Shown: one piece after another, positions 10,709 to 45,482 of the stretch
How the letters are laid out: each line of letters opens with the position of its first letter
How positions within the stretch are numbered: the first letter of the stretch is position 1
The notes under the pieces: generated by a model
Seen by the model: only the letters and a program-made list of their open reading frames with translations
What the model was told of the DNA's origin: nothing
Databases searched by the model: none
Made by a program: the position numbers and the translations under genes
NCBI GenBank assembly: GCA_949126835.1
Contig: OX421502.1
Coordinates: forward strand, 32,035,227-32,099,226
Length of the DNA stretch: 64,000 bases
Direction: 5' to 3'
From: Anisus vortex
Taxonomy: Eukaryota; Mollusca; Gastropoda; Planorbidae

Positions 10709-11039
10709 GTATAGATAATGTTGTTTATTTTAGTACACAATAGTTTATATTTAGAATACTTGAATTTAATTTTGCAGTTTGTTTAAATCATATGAAATAT
10801 TTGAATTAGAATTGTATTTCCAGTCCATCAACATCGAAGGTTATAAACTTATAAGGCTTTTTTGTAAACGTTGTTGTCATGTTTTTCTTCTATCCATTTT
10901 TTTTTTAATAGAACAATAAAATATCGTATTTTGCTGTGGCGCAATAGTGCGCTCTATTTATAATGTTGTATTTATAAGTTTCGGAGCAGATCTGTTTTTA
11001 GTAAGATAACCTTCCATTTCTTATTGTTTTTGGTCATTC

Positions 11040-11465
11040 GGGCTGGTAAGGTGGCGTTAAGATTTCTGTTAGACCAGTTCTACAAGTGTATTAGGTGGTC
11101 AGTTCAATACGCCCCAGCAGTCGTTATCTCCCACTGCGAGGCAAAGGGCATAATCAAAGACATGTACAAGAGAAAATGAACTGAACAACACAATCCTTCA
11201 ACAGGAGACGACTGGCCACACCTCACCAGATATGAGCAGACCACCATACTTTTTCGACTCAGGACACAACACAACAGACTATTAGACCACCAGCACAGAA
11301 TCGACCTAAGTCACATATCCCTGAGTGCCTCTGTGGAATTGGACACCAAAATGCAGAGCACATCCTGCAAGGTGTCCACTCCACAGAGATGCCTGTAATC
11401 AGGCCTGGCCTCAGGGAGCCACCATGGAGGAACGCTCTGAGGCCCAAAGCCATGCTATTGAAATA
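11040..11465 (+). mobile_element. LINE fragment, RNase H-side C-terminal relic
   Basis: In the plus strand a broken frame reads DWPHLTRYEQTTILFRLRTQ then HNRLLDHQHRID and, after a stop, CLCGIGHQNAEHILQ. This resembles the C-terminal Cys-rich region of I/R1-type non-LTR retrotransposons (C-x-C-x ... H). Interrupted by stops and short at both ends. The longer frame on the other strand is a shadow. Confidence 0.65.
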
Positions 11466-11696
11466 GAAAATAATATCATGTTCAGATGTAATATTCTTTG
11501 ATGTGATATTTTTTTTTATATCCTAATTCTTACTTTATTTATTTCATAATAATATAAGGCCTACATTCTTTAAACGAATATTTTTTTAAGAAATCAAGAA
11601 ATATTAATACTGACTAAGGATTTTTAAAAAAATTGTACTTCTTTAAAAACATATATATGTTACATTTAGTAGTCAGTTAATATTCATGGTCTAAAC

Positions 11697-13075
11697 GAGG
11701 GGTCGGCAACCTAAGCCCTGGGTATATCTTTGCGTGAAATCAATTTCAAAACATTTACCTACCTGTACATCCCTGTATTAGGGCAAATATTAAAAGAGTT
11801 GGGCTTTTTTCAGATAAATACATCGAGGCACTCAAAGCGGAGTTACCACATCAAGCCTAACTGGTTCGATCTTACTACACCCTTATTAGATGTAGATCTT
11901 TTTTAAGTGGATGGATATTGGTAATTTTAATATGCAGCAAGTTGAATTTTAAATATTTATTAAATGGACTTCCAAATGTGCCCAATTGTGAAAAAAATCT
12001 GGAAGGAAGCTGCTTAGGAAAGTCGTCTGCTATTCTCAAATTCTAGGCATGGCATTTCTCTTCTACTGTCAGCTTTTGGTTCCACTTACATATTAAATTT
12101 TATCGCACATGAAAGCTGTTTTAAAGCATACACTTGACCACTCAGAAGTGACTTAACATGTATCAGACATTATACAATTAGCGAAGAGCATTCAAGACAA
12201 AGCGCTCATTAATTGTTACAGAATTGTTACATTTAAAACAGTTTCTACGCACATCTTTTTATATTCTAAAACAAATGTATTTGTATTACTAATCTAATAA
12301 TTATAAGAGACCCATTTAATAGCACTATATTATGTAATTTCTGTAATTATTAATGTTGAAAAAGTAAACTCTTAAATGGACAAACAATTAATGCAAGAAA
12401 TGTTTATTTACGACAGTTTAAGGTAAATTAAATTTAATTCTCTAATGATGAAATCTTGAAATGAAGACCATACTGTTGGATTTATATAAAATAGTAATAA
12501 TTAGTTTGTAACATTTGCTATATTACAAAACATAACTTGTTTGGCATCACTATTGAATCAATGTGGAAACGTTTTTTTAATTAAAGGGAGATAATTAAAC
12601 CGTTTTTTGCGCTAATATTTCTAATATTTCTTTTATAAAAGAATAAATGACTTACAATTTATAAATAATAAATAAATGATTGAATTGTAAAAAGTATTTG
12701 TAAATTATATATAATGATTATATGACTAAAGAGATTATATGTATATTTTAAAACATTATGTTAGCTACCAAGTTTATTTGATTACTACGTATCTCTTTCG
12801 CTTAACGATAATAACAATATTACAATCCAAAAAGTATAGAAGTTAATAAAAGGACATCTCAGTTAATCTGAGATCAAAATATAATTAAAATTGTTAAATG
12901 TTAGATCCTCATCTTGACTAACAAATGATAATGTTCCGAAAAAAATTCTCATATATGTGAAAGTTAAGTAATAAAATATTTTATTTTAAAAAAGTAAAAT
13001 AAAAAGGATGATAATCACAAACACGTTAATTTGTTTTAAATATTAAACGATTTAACTATATTCTTTATAAATAAT
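11697..13075 (+). mobile_element. hAT element, internally deleted, right end lost
   Basis: Begins with GAGGGGTCGGCAACCTAAG, then runs through GAGGCACTCAAAGCGGAGTT, CTTATTAGATGTAGATC and AAGGAAGCTGCTTAGGAAAG. The same order is found at 30885-32168, 33151-34659 and 58295-63110. These are decayed transposase C-terminal coding segments (SFWF and HMKAV-like pieces) with many stops. The usual right terminus is absent; family-like sequence fades near 13075. Confidence 0.75.
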
Positions 13076-14276
13076 CTCCTTTGCTTTGTCTGTGTTTCCC
13101 TTTTCTTTTTTTTGGGGGGAGGGGGTGGGGGCAGGAGGGCGTTCAGGGGTCACGCGACATATTGTCAGAGGGTCTTACTTCTTGTGACGTCTTGTGTCGA
13201 TGGAAAAAGTTAGAAGGGGAGCTAAAATTTGCTAAATTCGCGTGACGTTAATAATGGACGGCCATTTGTCTGTGTGGTACAGGAAGATAAGCAATGGACA
13301 TAATTCAGTTGCCCACTTTATAAGGTCTCTACGCCCTTTTGGTGAAGACTTTACATTGCATCTACGTGTGTTTACGTTAGCACGTATGGTGTGGGGTTAT
13401 GAGCTTTACATTACATCTACGTGTGTTTACGTTAGCACGTATGGTGTGGGGTTATGAGCTATGTGTGTCTGTTTCTAGGCAAGCTTTTGTTTCTGGACAT
13501 CACCAGTCGGATCATCGGATCGCTGGTCTCGACTCACCCACACAATCGAACGTGTGTAGACTTACCTGACTTGATACCTGAACCAGATAAGGCTTAACCT
13601 CCCTCCCTCGTATCGTGTAGGAAGGAACAGCATTCGGGTGTTCGAGCTATACGTGTCATGCTCTCCAAAAATCCTCTCACTATCAGCCCAGGAGTTCTGA
13701 GGTGGGCCATAAAGCCTTGCTGGCGTTAAGCGTTAACTGTCTCCCAAAATTAGGGCTCTCCGTGAGACAAAAGGAGAATCAAGTGGATCTTTGCTCTGGT
13801 GAAGGTCGTAAAACTTGCTCGCCCCCCCCCCCCCCCACACCTTCCCTCCACCCTCCTTTCCATTTAGTTTTGTCAGGATCGAACGTTGTACTCCAGATCT
13901 CGGGAGAAGGTTGGGGGGAGGGGGGTTAGGACTTGATGAAAGGCCCATAAAACCATAAACTACATCGGCCTGATCTCACCAAGTGCGGGTTCCCCCCCCC
14001 CCCCCCCCCCCCCTAGGATGACGGTGTGCAAACACTGCAAGGCGGAGGTAAACAGAGCAGTGGGTCGATAACAAAACACGTGACACGTTCATTAGGTATG
14101 TCGTACAGGGGAAACCCTCCCATCCCCTCACCGTTCCTTCCTCCATCTTGGCCTGAAATCTAGGGAAAGCACGTGATCGAAACTATTCACCGAAATATTT
14201 CATGGCCAACATGAGAGTTAACAAAAAAAAAATTTCTATAGAAACTTCGAACTTTAATTAAACTTTAATTAAACAA
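13076..14276. other. Gene-free stretch with G/C homopolymers and a short duplication
   Basis: Includes a G-rich tract at 13111-13138 and poly-C runs near 13823 and 13993-14013. A two-copy tandem duplication of 55 bp (13350-13459) contains TACGTGTGTTTACGTTAGCACG. Short frames on both strands have no known motif. Confidence 0.55.
13350..13459. repeat. Two-copy 55-bp tandem duplication
   Basis: TTTACATTGCATCTACGTG at 13350 recurs at 13405 with a single noticed change through GGGGTTATGAGC. Confidence 0.9.
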
Positions 14277-14520
14277 TAGCCGAAGGTCCCGGGTTCGAAC
14301 CCTGGTGCAGGCTAGGATTTTTTCCCGGGTCTGGAGGGTGTCCCTGAGTCTACCCAGCTCTGATGAGTACCTGACATTAGTTAGGGAAAAGTAAAGGCGG
14401 CTGTGCATAGTGCTGGCCACACAATCACCTAGTATGCCGTGTCCACAGAAACTGGTGAACGCTGCTTCATCGGACCTATGGATCAACTCGGTCCGACGGG
14501 TACTTTTTTTTTACTTTTAA
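14277..14520 (+). mobile_element. tRNA-derived SINE, family A, 5'-truncated
   Basis: Begins inside the head (CCGAAGGTCCCGGGTTCGAA, B box) and runs through CTACCCAGCTCTGATGAG and CCACAGAAACTGGTGAACG to GGTCCGACGGGTACTTT. Immediately followed by a perfect palindrome. Confidence 0.85.
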
Positions 14521-14523
14521 TGG

Positions 14524-14629
14524 GCCGTATTGCTGCTGAGAGTTAACACCCTTGCCCATTTTACAATTACGGTATATAAGATTGACTTGTATAAGGGGCA
14601 AGGGTGTTAACTCTCAGCAGCAATACGGC
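14524..14629 (+). repeat. Perfect 34-bp inverted repeat with 38-nt loop
   Basis: Left arm 14524-14557 (GCCGTATTGCTGCTGAGAGT ...) and right arm 14596-14629 are exact reverse complements. The loop is AT-rich. No coding. Could be a small hairpin transposon or a hairpin RNA source. Confidence 0.9.
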
Positions 14630-15337
14630 ACATTGAACCATATTGTTTTTACTTTTACCGCAGTTTGCATAAATGCTAATTCTAGATTTCCATCACTTCT
14701 ATAGTTATATTTCGGGTATCCATTCAATGAATGTATATTTTAAAAAAAACTGAAAAGGTTTGCTAGACCAAGATTTCCAAGTTTCGATCTCAACCTATTC
14801 TACCCTACAAAAAAATGTATCTAATCTTCTTACCTTATAATTTACAGACGCTACTTCTATTCTGAAGAGTGTTGCACGACACGCTTTTCTATGATTGATT
14901 GCACACTAGAAATAACTAAATGGTCTAACGGGCTGAATAACATTCTTTATTGTTATATATACATGCATATATATATGTATATAAGCGTATATCTTTTTCA
15001 CCGATTGCAACCTGGACACTTTTTAGACTTCAAAATAGATCATTTTAAAAAAAAAGCTTTCTAAAAAAAGCTTCAAAATTTTCAGCGTGGTTCTTTAACA
15101 AAATTAAAACGTTATCGCAAATGGTTTGCAGAATTGGGGAAAATTGGTGGAAACTGAACATGTAGGCCCAACATGTTTTCCAAAAGATGAAATAGAAAAC
15201 GATCAATGCACGATTATCCTATGAGTTTTGGAGAATTTTTCATTGTGGAAATATTTCCTTGTCGGAATTTTGCCTTGGGAGAATTTTTCTTTGCGGGAAT
15301 ATCTTCTTGTGTTGATTTGGCGAAAATTAACATTTTT
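14630..15337. other. Spacer with diverged lead-in to a minisatellite
   Basis: From about 15220 the motif TTTTCATTGTGG / TTTGCGGGAATAT repeats loosely, looking like degenerate outer units of the following array. Otherwise nothing recognised. Confidence 0.5.
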
Positions 15338-15569
15338 GAGGAAATATATCATTGTGAGAATATGTCTTTGTGGGAATATATCATTGTGAGAATATGTCTT
15401 TGTGGGAATATATCATTGTGAGAATATGTCTTTGTGGGAATATATCATTGTGAGAATATGTCTTTGTGGGAATATATCATTGTGAGAATATGTCTTTGTG
15501 GGAATATATCATTGTGAGAATATGTCTTTGTGGGAATATATCATTGTGAGAATATGTCTTTGTGGGAAT
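15338..15569. repeat. 32-bp minisatellite, about 7 units
   Basis: TATGTCTTTGTGGGAATATA recurs at 15361, 15393, 15425, 15457, 15489, 15521 and 15553, units nearly identical. The 32-bp period shifts frame each unit. Confidence 0.95.
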
Positions 15570-18500
15570 CGGTAGGATGAGAGGAACATTTAATTTTAGC
15601 ACTTGATAGGGAAGGAAAGACACCAGCATTTTTTTTATTACGGTAACGGAGAGAGAGAGAGATGGGGGCGGAGGGGAGAGAGAATGAACTCTAATGTATA
15701 CGCACACATATTATACAGTTGCTGCGGACGCCCTGATGCCGCTACTATATGGAGGGGGATTAGTATTACTATAGTAACTTCATTGGGTTTTGAAATTCTG
15801 AATAAAGGTGAACATGTCCACACAGACAAAGTAACAAAAGGACCCGTGTATTAACACAGTGTTGGAAAAAACAACACATACAACAAACGTAATGTCCATA
15901 TTTGATTTTATTTACAAAACATTAACAAAAAAATCAAATGTTGAGCAATTTTATGGCATATTGTATGATGAATAGATGAACCTGACTTGTTTACTTACAA
16001 TAATCTTATAATATAAAACTATACAAATTGAATGTCGGTGTAAGTTATTATACAACTCCACAGGATTGCAGTGAAAATATAAGTATGTGTATTTGATAAA
16101 CACGATCTGTTAATGTTATTTCATTTTGAAAATCATGGTTCAAACTATAATACGGATCAAAATTGAAAAAAAAATGAAATAAATCTATATACAAGAATCA
16201 TTATTTTATTTACACATATATTATTTGTTAATATAGGACGCCACTAGATCTATTTCTAGAGTGACCAAGGTACATTTTTTTTCAAATCGATAGTAAAGAA
16301 TGCTTAATATGCATCCTTTTGTATTTATTCATGAACTAAATAAATATAAATACATATAAAAATGTCCCAAGCCTATTTCTTAAACAATGTTTTTTTTTTA
16401 AATTGTTAAGTTTTTAGAAAAACTGTGAAATTTCAAACTGGATTTTCTCGAAAATAACATTTTGTGACTCATGCAATTTTAGCACTAAAGGCTATTCAAT
16501 TTAAATATACCATCACCTTTTAATTAAGGCTATCTGTGGTTCTGTGGGGGGAAAGATGGTGGAGAATATACCCGATAACTTATTATTGTCCACCCGAATG
16601 ATAATTTAATTTTGATAAGCACTTTATTTAAATCTGTAGTCTCCCCTCCACACACACACACACACATCAACACACACACACACGCATAACACATCTTCGA
16701 TAAAGCTTAATTAATAACTAGTAGAAAAGGCAATGTATCAAGGAATTGGATAATAGTAAGCCTACTTTGAAAAAAAGGGGGAAGGCGTGTATGTAGCTAG
16801 AATGTTCCAACAAATTCACGATCATACATGCTGTGGGCAATTGTTGACGTCATAAAGGAGATTCTGTCAACGTTATCCCAAGGTACAAATGAGCCGCATC
16901 ATTATGTTTAAAGATACATGTAAGATATCTGGTATTGCAACGCCCTTTTCTTTAAAACCAACTAGATGAAAAACTAGTGTTTGTTTATTTCAAGCCATTT
17001 AGTATGCAGTAAATTTAAATAAAACACACTTTATTTATCTATACATCGTATATTATTGGTTCATATAAAAATGATCTTTCTTTGATTTTCGCTACTGCTA
17101 GTATAGTAAGTTAAACAATATAATAAATGGCATTATATAATTCTTAAAAGGACTTAGATTCTGAGAATAAGATTGATTTGAACTAAGCATATTCTTGAAT
17201 TTAGTCTTGTAGTCTATCCTTGCATTGTACATTTTCAGAAATAGTTCCTAAATAGTTTATCTAATTCATTTATTGAGCGTTTTTTTTTAAATAACCTTTG
17301 TATGACTTAGACTGATGATGATGGTTATTTATATTATTTATAATAAATGGACTTGTATAAAGAATAAAAACATTTTGTCAGGGATAACTTATGACAACAC
17401 AGACCCAAATTAAATGTTTTTTTATCATAAACTATCCTGTCATTATTTAAAGGTTTTAAATTACTTGTTTAAATATTTTAAATATAACAAAATAACTTTA
17501 AAAGTCTTTATATTTCATACGGTAGCATTAAAAAGACATACATGTATAAGCATGAAATATAATTTGCATAAAAAGCATACATTCGCATGTTTCACCTAAT
17601 GATTTCATAATCATTCTGATAATATAATAGAAAGCATATATATAATATATAAACATGTTAAGTTACATAAAATTGAATAGTAAATATATGTTTCAAACAT
17701 AATTGCCGAATAATTGGTTGCTGTTGTTTTTTTATAACTTGTCTCCCCTATATCGGTGGATGCTTCAGCAAGTAAAAACAAATTGTGTCCCTTATCAAAC
17801 AAGATAAAAGTATATTTCTGGGAAAAACATCTATAGGGCGTTTGCAATCCCGTGACAAAAAGCACGTGATTTGTGTTTACTTTGAGTAATGGTGTACAAT
17901 TAAATATGGCCGCTGTATTAATAAAGTTCCATATAGGCTCGAGCTTTTTTTAAATGATGTGTTGTGTTTTAAGTCTTGTTAAGATTTAAGCTGTATTATG
18001 TATGTTAAATAAAATAGGCTATTTTATTATTATCATAGACATAGATCATAGACGATGTGAGCCTAATAGTGACTTGACTAGATAGCCTGTTCATCAACAC
18101 TATCACTTGACATCGTAGCCTAGCCTACGAAACATTAAAAGTGTAGGCCTATAAAGTGAAATTGAAAGTGTAAATAGGTCTAGCCGGCCCTAGCCTAATC
18201 ACATTAATCAATTAATCTACAGTACTACTATTTACCTCCTTATTTTTTAGTAGGATAGCCAATATTTAGATGTGAATTTTGCATGATAAAGAAGTAATTT
18301 ACTTTCACCACGTTATGTTTGTACCTCAAGTGGGTTCTATATTTACACAAATACGTCACTAAATGTACACAAAAAAACTTAAGCTCCGCCTACTGAAAAC
18401 GCTCTATTGGAAATAACGGGGAATTTTGGGGCAATAGTATTTTTCGTGAGAGAAAAAGAAAACATTATTAAAATATCATTTTAAAATTGAACATTTAAGA

Positions 18501-19133
18501 CAAGACGCTAGATCTAGTGTCCATTTTACATTTGTACAGTTTACCTGATTAACTGAAAAAAACATATTTTAACAAGGTGATGAAAACTTTATGAACACCG
18601 GTTATGCTTAATTCAAATAACTTTTGAACTTTTAGTAATTCTCTCCCTTTTTTCTTCTTCTTCTCTCTCTCTCTCTCTCTCTCTCTTTCGCTCTCTATCT
18701 CTCTGTTGATATCAATTCATCATATCGTGAATATAATATAAACATTCATTATATATACTTTGATACCATTTTGATAACTTAAATGACATTTGAAAAATTG
18801 ATACAAATAGCTTCAAATAATTCTAAAAAATGATAAACAAACAAATGTTTACACTTGCGTTTGCTTACAGTAATAAAGAAAAAAAAATAACGGCACATTT
18901 GGCATAGAAATATAAAATAATTTTGTAAGAAAAATATAACATTGTCCTTTTGAAATTTTCAGATAAACTCTTTAGTCCAAGCAGAAACACCGTGCAGTCA
19001 TTATAGCCAGAAACAATTTTCTCCAGTGCTGTGAAGTCTCCACAAGTGCGATGTCCAATGTCCAGTTCAAAGGACTAACACATTGGTCTACCCTCCTAAT
19101 TTTGTTTCTTTATATTAAACTGTCTATAAACTA
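15570..19133. other. Cdx 3' flank, no gene recognised
   Basis: AT-rich. Contains a GA-rich patch near 15649, CA repeats near 16648 and a CT microsatellite at 18662-18690. At 17831-18413, ends resembling a short terminal inverted repeat (AGGGCGTTT / AAACGCTCT) hint at another MITE, unproven. No motif-bearing frame. Confidence 0.5.
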
Positions 19134-19139
19134 TTTATT
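19134..19139 (-). promoter_or_regulatory. Candidate Cdx polyadenylation signal AATAAA
   Basis: AATAAA on the minus strand about 230 nt downstream of the Cdx stop codon. In AT-rich DNA this hexamer is frequent by chance, so support is weak without transcript data. Confidence 0.3.
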
Positions 19140-19368
19140 GTCAACTAAAGAAAATGTAGTAGTGTTTTTTTTAATTGCAAGTTTCCATTTGTGAAACAAC
19201 AAAAATAACTTTGTTTCTAGAATGAAAACTTCTGAAGGTAAGATTTGAATGGCTTTGACTATGATTGGTCAAGAATTAGTTATAGATGAAATGTTAAAAG
19301 TCAACTAACTGTTTGCTGCTGTGTCAATGAAATGAAACAGGTGGAAACAAATGGGAATGGGTTGGAGG

Positions 19369-42613
<23,245 letters not shown>

Positions 42614-44759
42614 ATTTTCTCCTTCAATTCTGATATAATTTCTAAACAGTAAAATATTCTTCCTTTAACTTATATCGTCGATGTTGTTTTGTCAGTACAA
42701 GGAAATGCTTTATTTTGGAGGTAGTCCTATCGTCTTTTCTTTATGCCAAAAAAATCTTTATATTTCAAATCTTTGATGGATAGTCGTACTATCTTTATCT
42801 TAAGCAGTGTTGCAATAAACACAAATTAAGCATCTAAAGTTAACAAATGTCAATGATGATACGTCAATTATAAATTCCAACCACACAAAAAAAGTTCTTG
42901 TTATTATGTTTTGAGTTCTCGTTTGAGAAAATAATTTATGAGCAGCATAAACAGCAAAAATGTTTATGAACGATAACTAAATAGTTTATATAAAAGAACA
43001 AAGTGGTGTGTTATAGTTTGCTCACAGAAAGAACACTAATTATATTTAGGGCCTGGCAAACAGTAGAATTTATTCCGAACTATAGTTGTAAGACACAATA
43101 AAAAAAAATTACTGGCACTTGGTTGCGGACAGTTTGTCCATAAATCGTCACGTTTATTACGTACCCTAAATCTCAACACGAAAACACGAACACACACTCT
43201 GAAAGTCACAGAAATTGCCCGGATGTTCTCGGAATCGGACTCCAACAGCAAAGGCGCACCAAGAGTTTTTCTCTCTTCGAGTTAAAAGGTCCTGGTCGCT
43301 CTGACCATGCACCGGACGAACAGTGTGTGATATACGGATGATGGCCTTGATACACTTTAATGCACTGGGAGGTCAGAAATAATCCACTGGACCCGGAGAG
43401 CAGAAGATATCGAAACAAAAAAAAAGTATAAAATACAAATTTTGAAAACAGAAATTGCCAAGAAGTTGGTCAGTGCAATTGGCGCTGCTGACTGGAGGAA
43501 TGGTACAAGAAGGCAGTTTTAACTATTGCCAAACTTTTTTTTGACCTGAAGTGGGTGTAAGGATCAGGAAATGGGGGGGGGGGGCGTATGTGTGTGAGAG
43601 GGTGGGGGTCAAGTTAGTTAGGGAAGGAGCATATGTAGTGGGAAATGTTGAGTGTTCGGGGGAAGGGAAGGGGGGAGAATAAAGTGTAACTGTGTAGTAT
43701 ACAAGAAAAAAAAAGATTGAGACGGGTGGTGAGATGGGGTGGGGAGGGAAGTGTCACTTTTGTTTGTCTTAACTCCTTGTGTCAGTCCGATCATATTTCA
43801 AATCACCTGACAGGTCATAAAACAGCCTATCGCAGCCCAACGTGGATCGATAGCCGGCTCATTCCACCACCCCCCTCCACCCCTCTCCCTCCATACACAC
43901 AGACACTCAGGGGTTTGTTATCTACACTCTACGAATGCGGGACAATTTACAACCATTTCTCCCCCGTCCCCTTCCCATTTTGGCCACGCCTCCAAAGAGT
44001 CTTGACGAATGGAGGCTTGGGGGGAGGGAGTGCGTTGGTGATTTGACCACAGACACACGCTAAAACCCCGCCTCTCGACTCAAGTGAGCCCGTCCATACA
44101 ACGAAGTGATGACACATGCAAACGAAACGTCACATCTACCTGGTCCATAGTAGTTGGCTGCCATAGGAGGCGCCATTCGCTCAACACCCCCCTCCCCCCG
44201 ACCTTTTTTTTCTTCTCTTTTCTATTTTAGCCGCAGTCCATAGTAAGACTAGAAGTAATTAGGCTTGCGCTTATGATGTCATTTCCAAGGCTTTGCTTTA
44301 GTTAAACAATATCTGTAAGCTGTAAGAGATATGAATAGGTAGGCCTATGTGTTGGTGTGTGTGTGGGGGGGGGGGGGGGCTTAGATTAGGGAGATGTAGT
44401 AAACCACCCTAGTCCCCCCCCCCTTCATCCTTTCCCCAAGACCCATGCACACTTCTTTGCCCTTTGAAAGTAGCCGATCGGAAATACAAAACCGGAAGTC
44501 CATGGACTGTAGATAGGCCTAATTGTTTTTGATGTATAAGTCTTTTTATTCAACTGATTCAACTGACTATTCGGTGTTGTTGTTTTTTTTGTTTTTTTTT
44601 TTTTGTTTCTATAGACCTATGCTATAAAAGCTTTGCATCAAATGTGATGTATATTTAATTACAGCTCTACACCCCCCCCCCCCCCCCACACACACACACA
44701 GAAAAAGAAGGCCTCAGACTTGAAATCATAATTTTTGTTTTAACCTAAAAGGCCCTAGA
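42614..44759. other. Cdx 5' flank and candidate promoter region
   Basis: Contains the presumed 5' UTR. From 43560 it is richer in GC, with poly-G/poly-C tracts (43573, 44370, 44412, 44674). A short reading block 44176-44140 on the minus strand with a good donor could be an upstream exon. No TATA box can be assigned with confidence. Confidence 0.45.
44140..44176 (-). other. Candidate upstream mini-exon (MAPPMAANYYGP then donor)
   Basis: On the minus strand an ATG opens 37 nt reading MAPPMAANYYGP, followed by CAG/GTAGAT, a good splice donor. The composition resembles a homeobox gene N-terminus. The phase (1) does not match the ATG frame of Cdx exon 1 through the only acceptor I see (before 42629), so it would be non-coding leader, belong to another isoform, or be chance. 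Confidence 0.2.
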
Positions 44760-44760
44760 G

Positions 44761-45106
44761 CGGGGGTCTAAAACACGGGTGAAGGCATGGGCCATTTTAA
44801 AACTTAAGAGATGTGCCAAGGGCCGCACCCCCCCCCCCCCCCTTTTCCCAAAAACCTAGCCCTAGTAAAAAAAAAAAAACAACTTTAGACTATACATTTT
44901 AACTCTCTTTACTTCTTTACACTAATAATAGGTATATTACGTAGCCTATATAAATTAACAATAAAATTTGATGTGTAGGCCTATGTACTAGCTGTCTGAA
45001 TTTCACGAATAGTAGGCCTTTATTTTTTTGTAAGCTTACTGGCGGGCAAATAAATTTCACTTGGTGGGCCGCCAGTGGGCCGCGGGCCGCGCGTTTGAGA
45101 CCCTTG
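44761..45106 (+). mobile_element. hAT-like MITE, second subfamily
   Basis: Termini CGGGGGTCTAAAACACGGG and CGCGCGTTTGAGACCCTTG form an inverted repeat around GGGCCGC-rich ends. Flanks CCCTAGAG and GACTAGAG are a plausible decayed 8-bp duplication. Poly-C and poly-A tracts have expanded inside. Confidence 0.75.
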
Positions 45107-45408
45107 GACTAGAGCTTACGTGCTAGATGACCTTGGAAATCTAATAATAAATTCATTTGGGTGATAACAACATTTGAACCAATATAACGTAAAGGAGGGA
45201 TTGGTGGAAAAAAAAAGGGGGGGGGGGCTGATGCGTGTTTATAAATAGGCCTAATTGTTTTCATTTTACCAATAGTTAGCTTTTACAAACCTAAAACTAA
45301 GGGAAAGTATCGTGTAATAACCTAAATTTGTAAGGAATAAGACTCGTGTGGGAGTTGTCGAACTTGTTTCTTTCAAATGAAACTCACACGTTTAATAATA
45401 GCCTAAAC

Positions 45409-45482
45409 CAGGGATCGGCAACATACGACTCGCGTGCCAGACTTTGCACGCAGAGCAATTTTCAATGGCACGCGGAAGACTT
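45409..45482 (+). mobile_element. hAT-type MITE, left end only
   Basis: CAGGGATCGGCAACATACGA with CTCGCGTGCCAGACTTTGC and TTCAATGGCACGCGGAAGAC matches the left 75 nt of the 0.2 kb family. No right terminus found nearby. Confidence 0.75.

Noticed and set aside
17831..18413. Possible MITE with AGGGCGTTT / AAACGCTCT ends
   Set aside because: Ends match over only about 9-12 nt, no clear target duplication and no second copy in the window.
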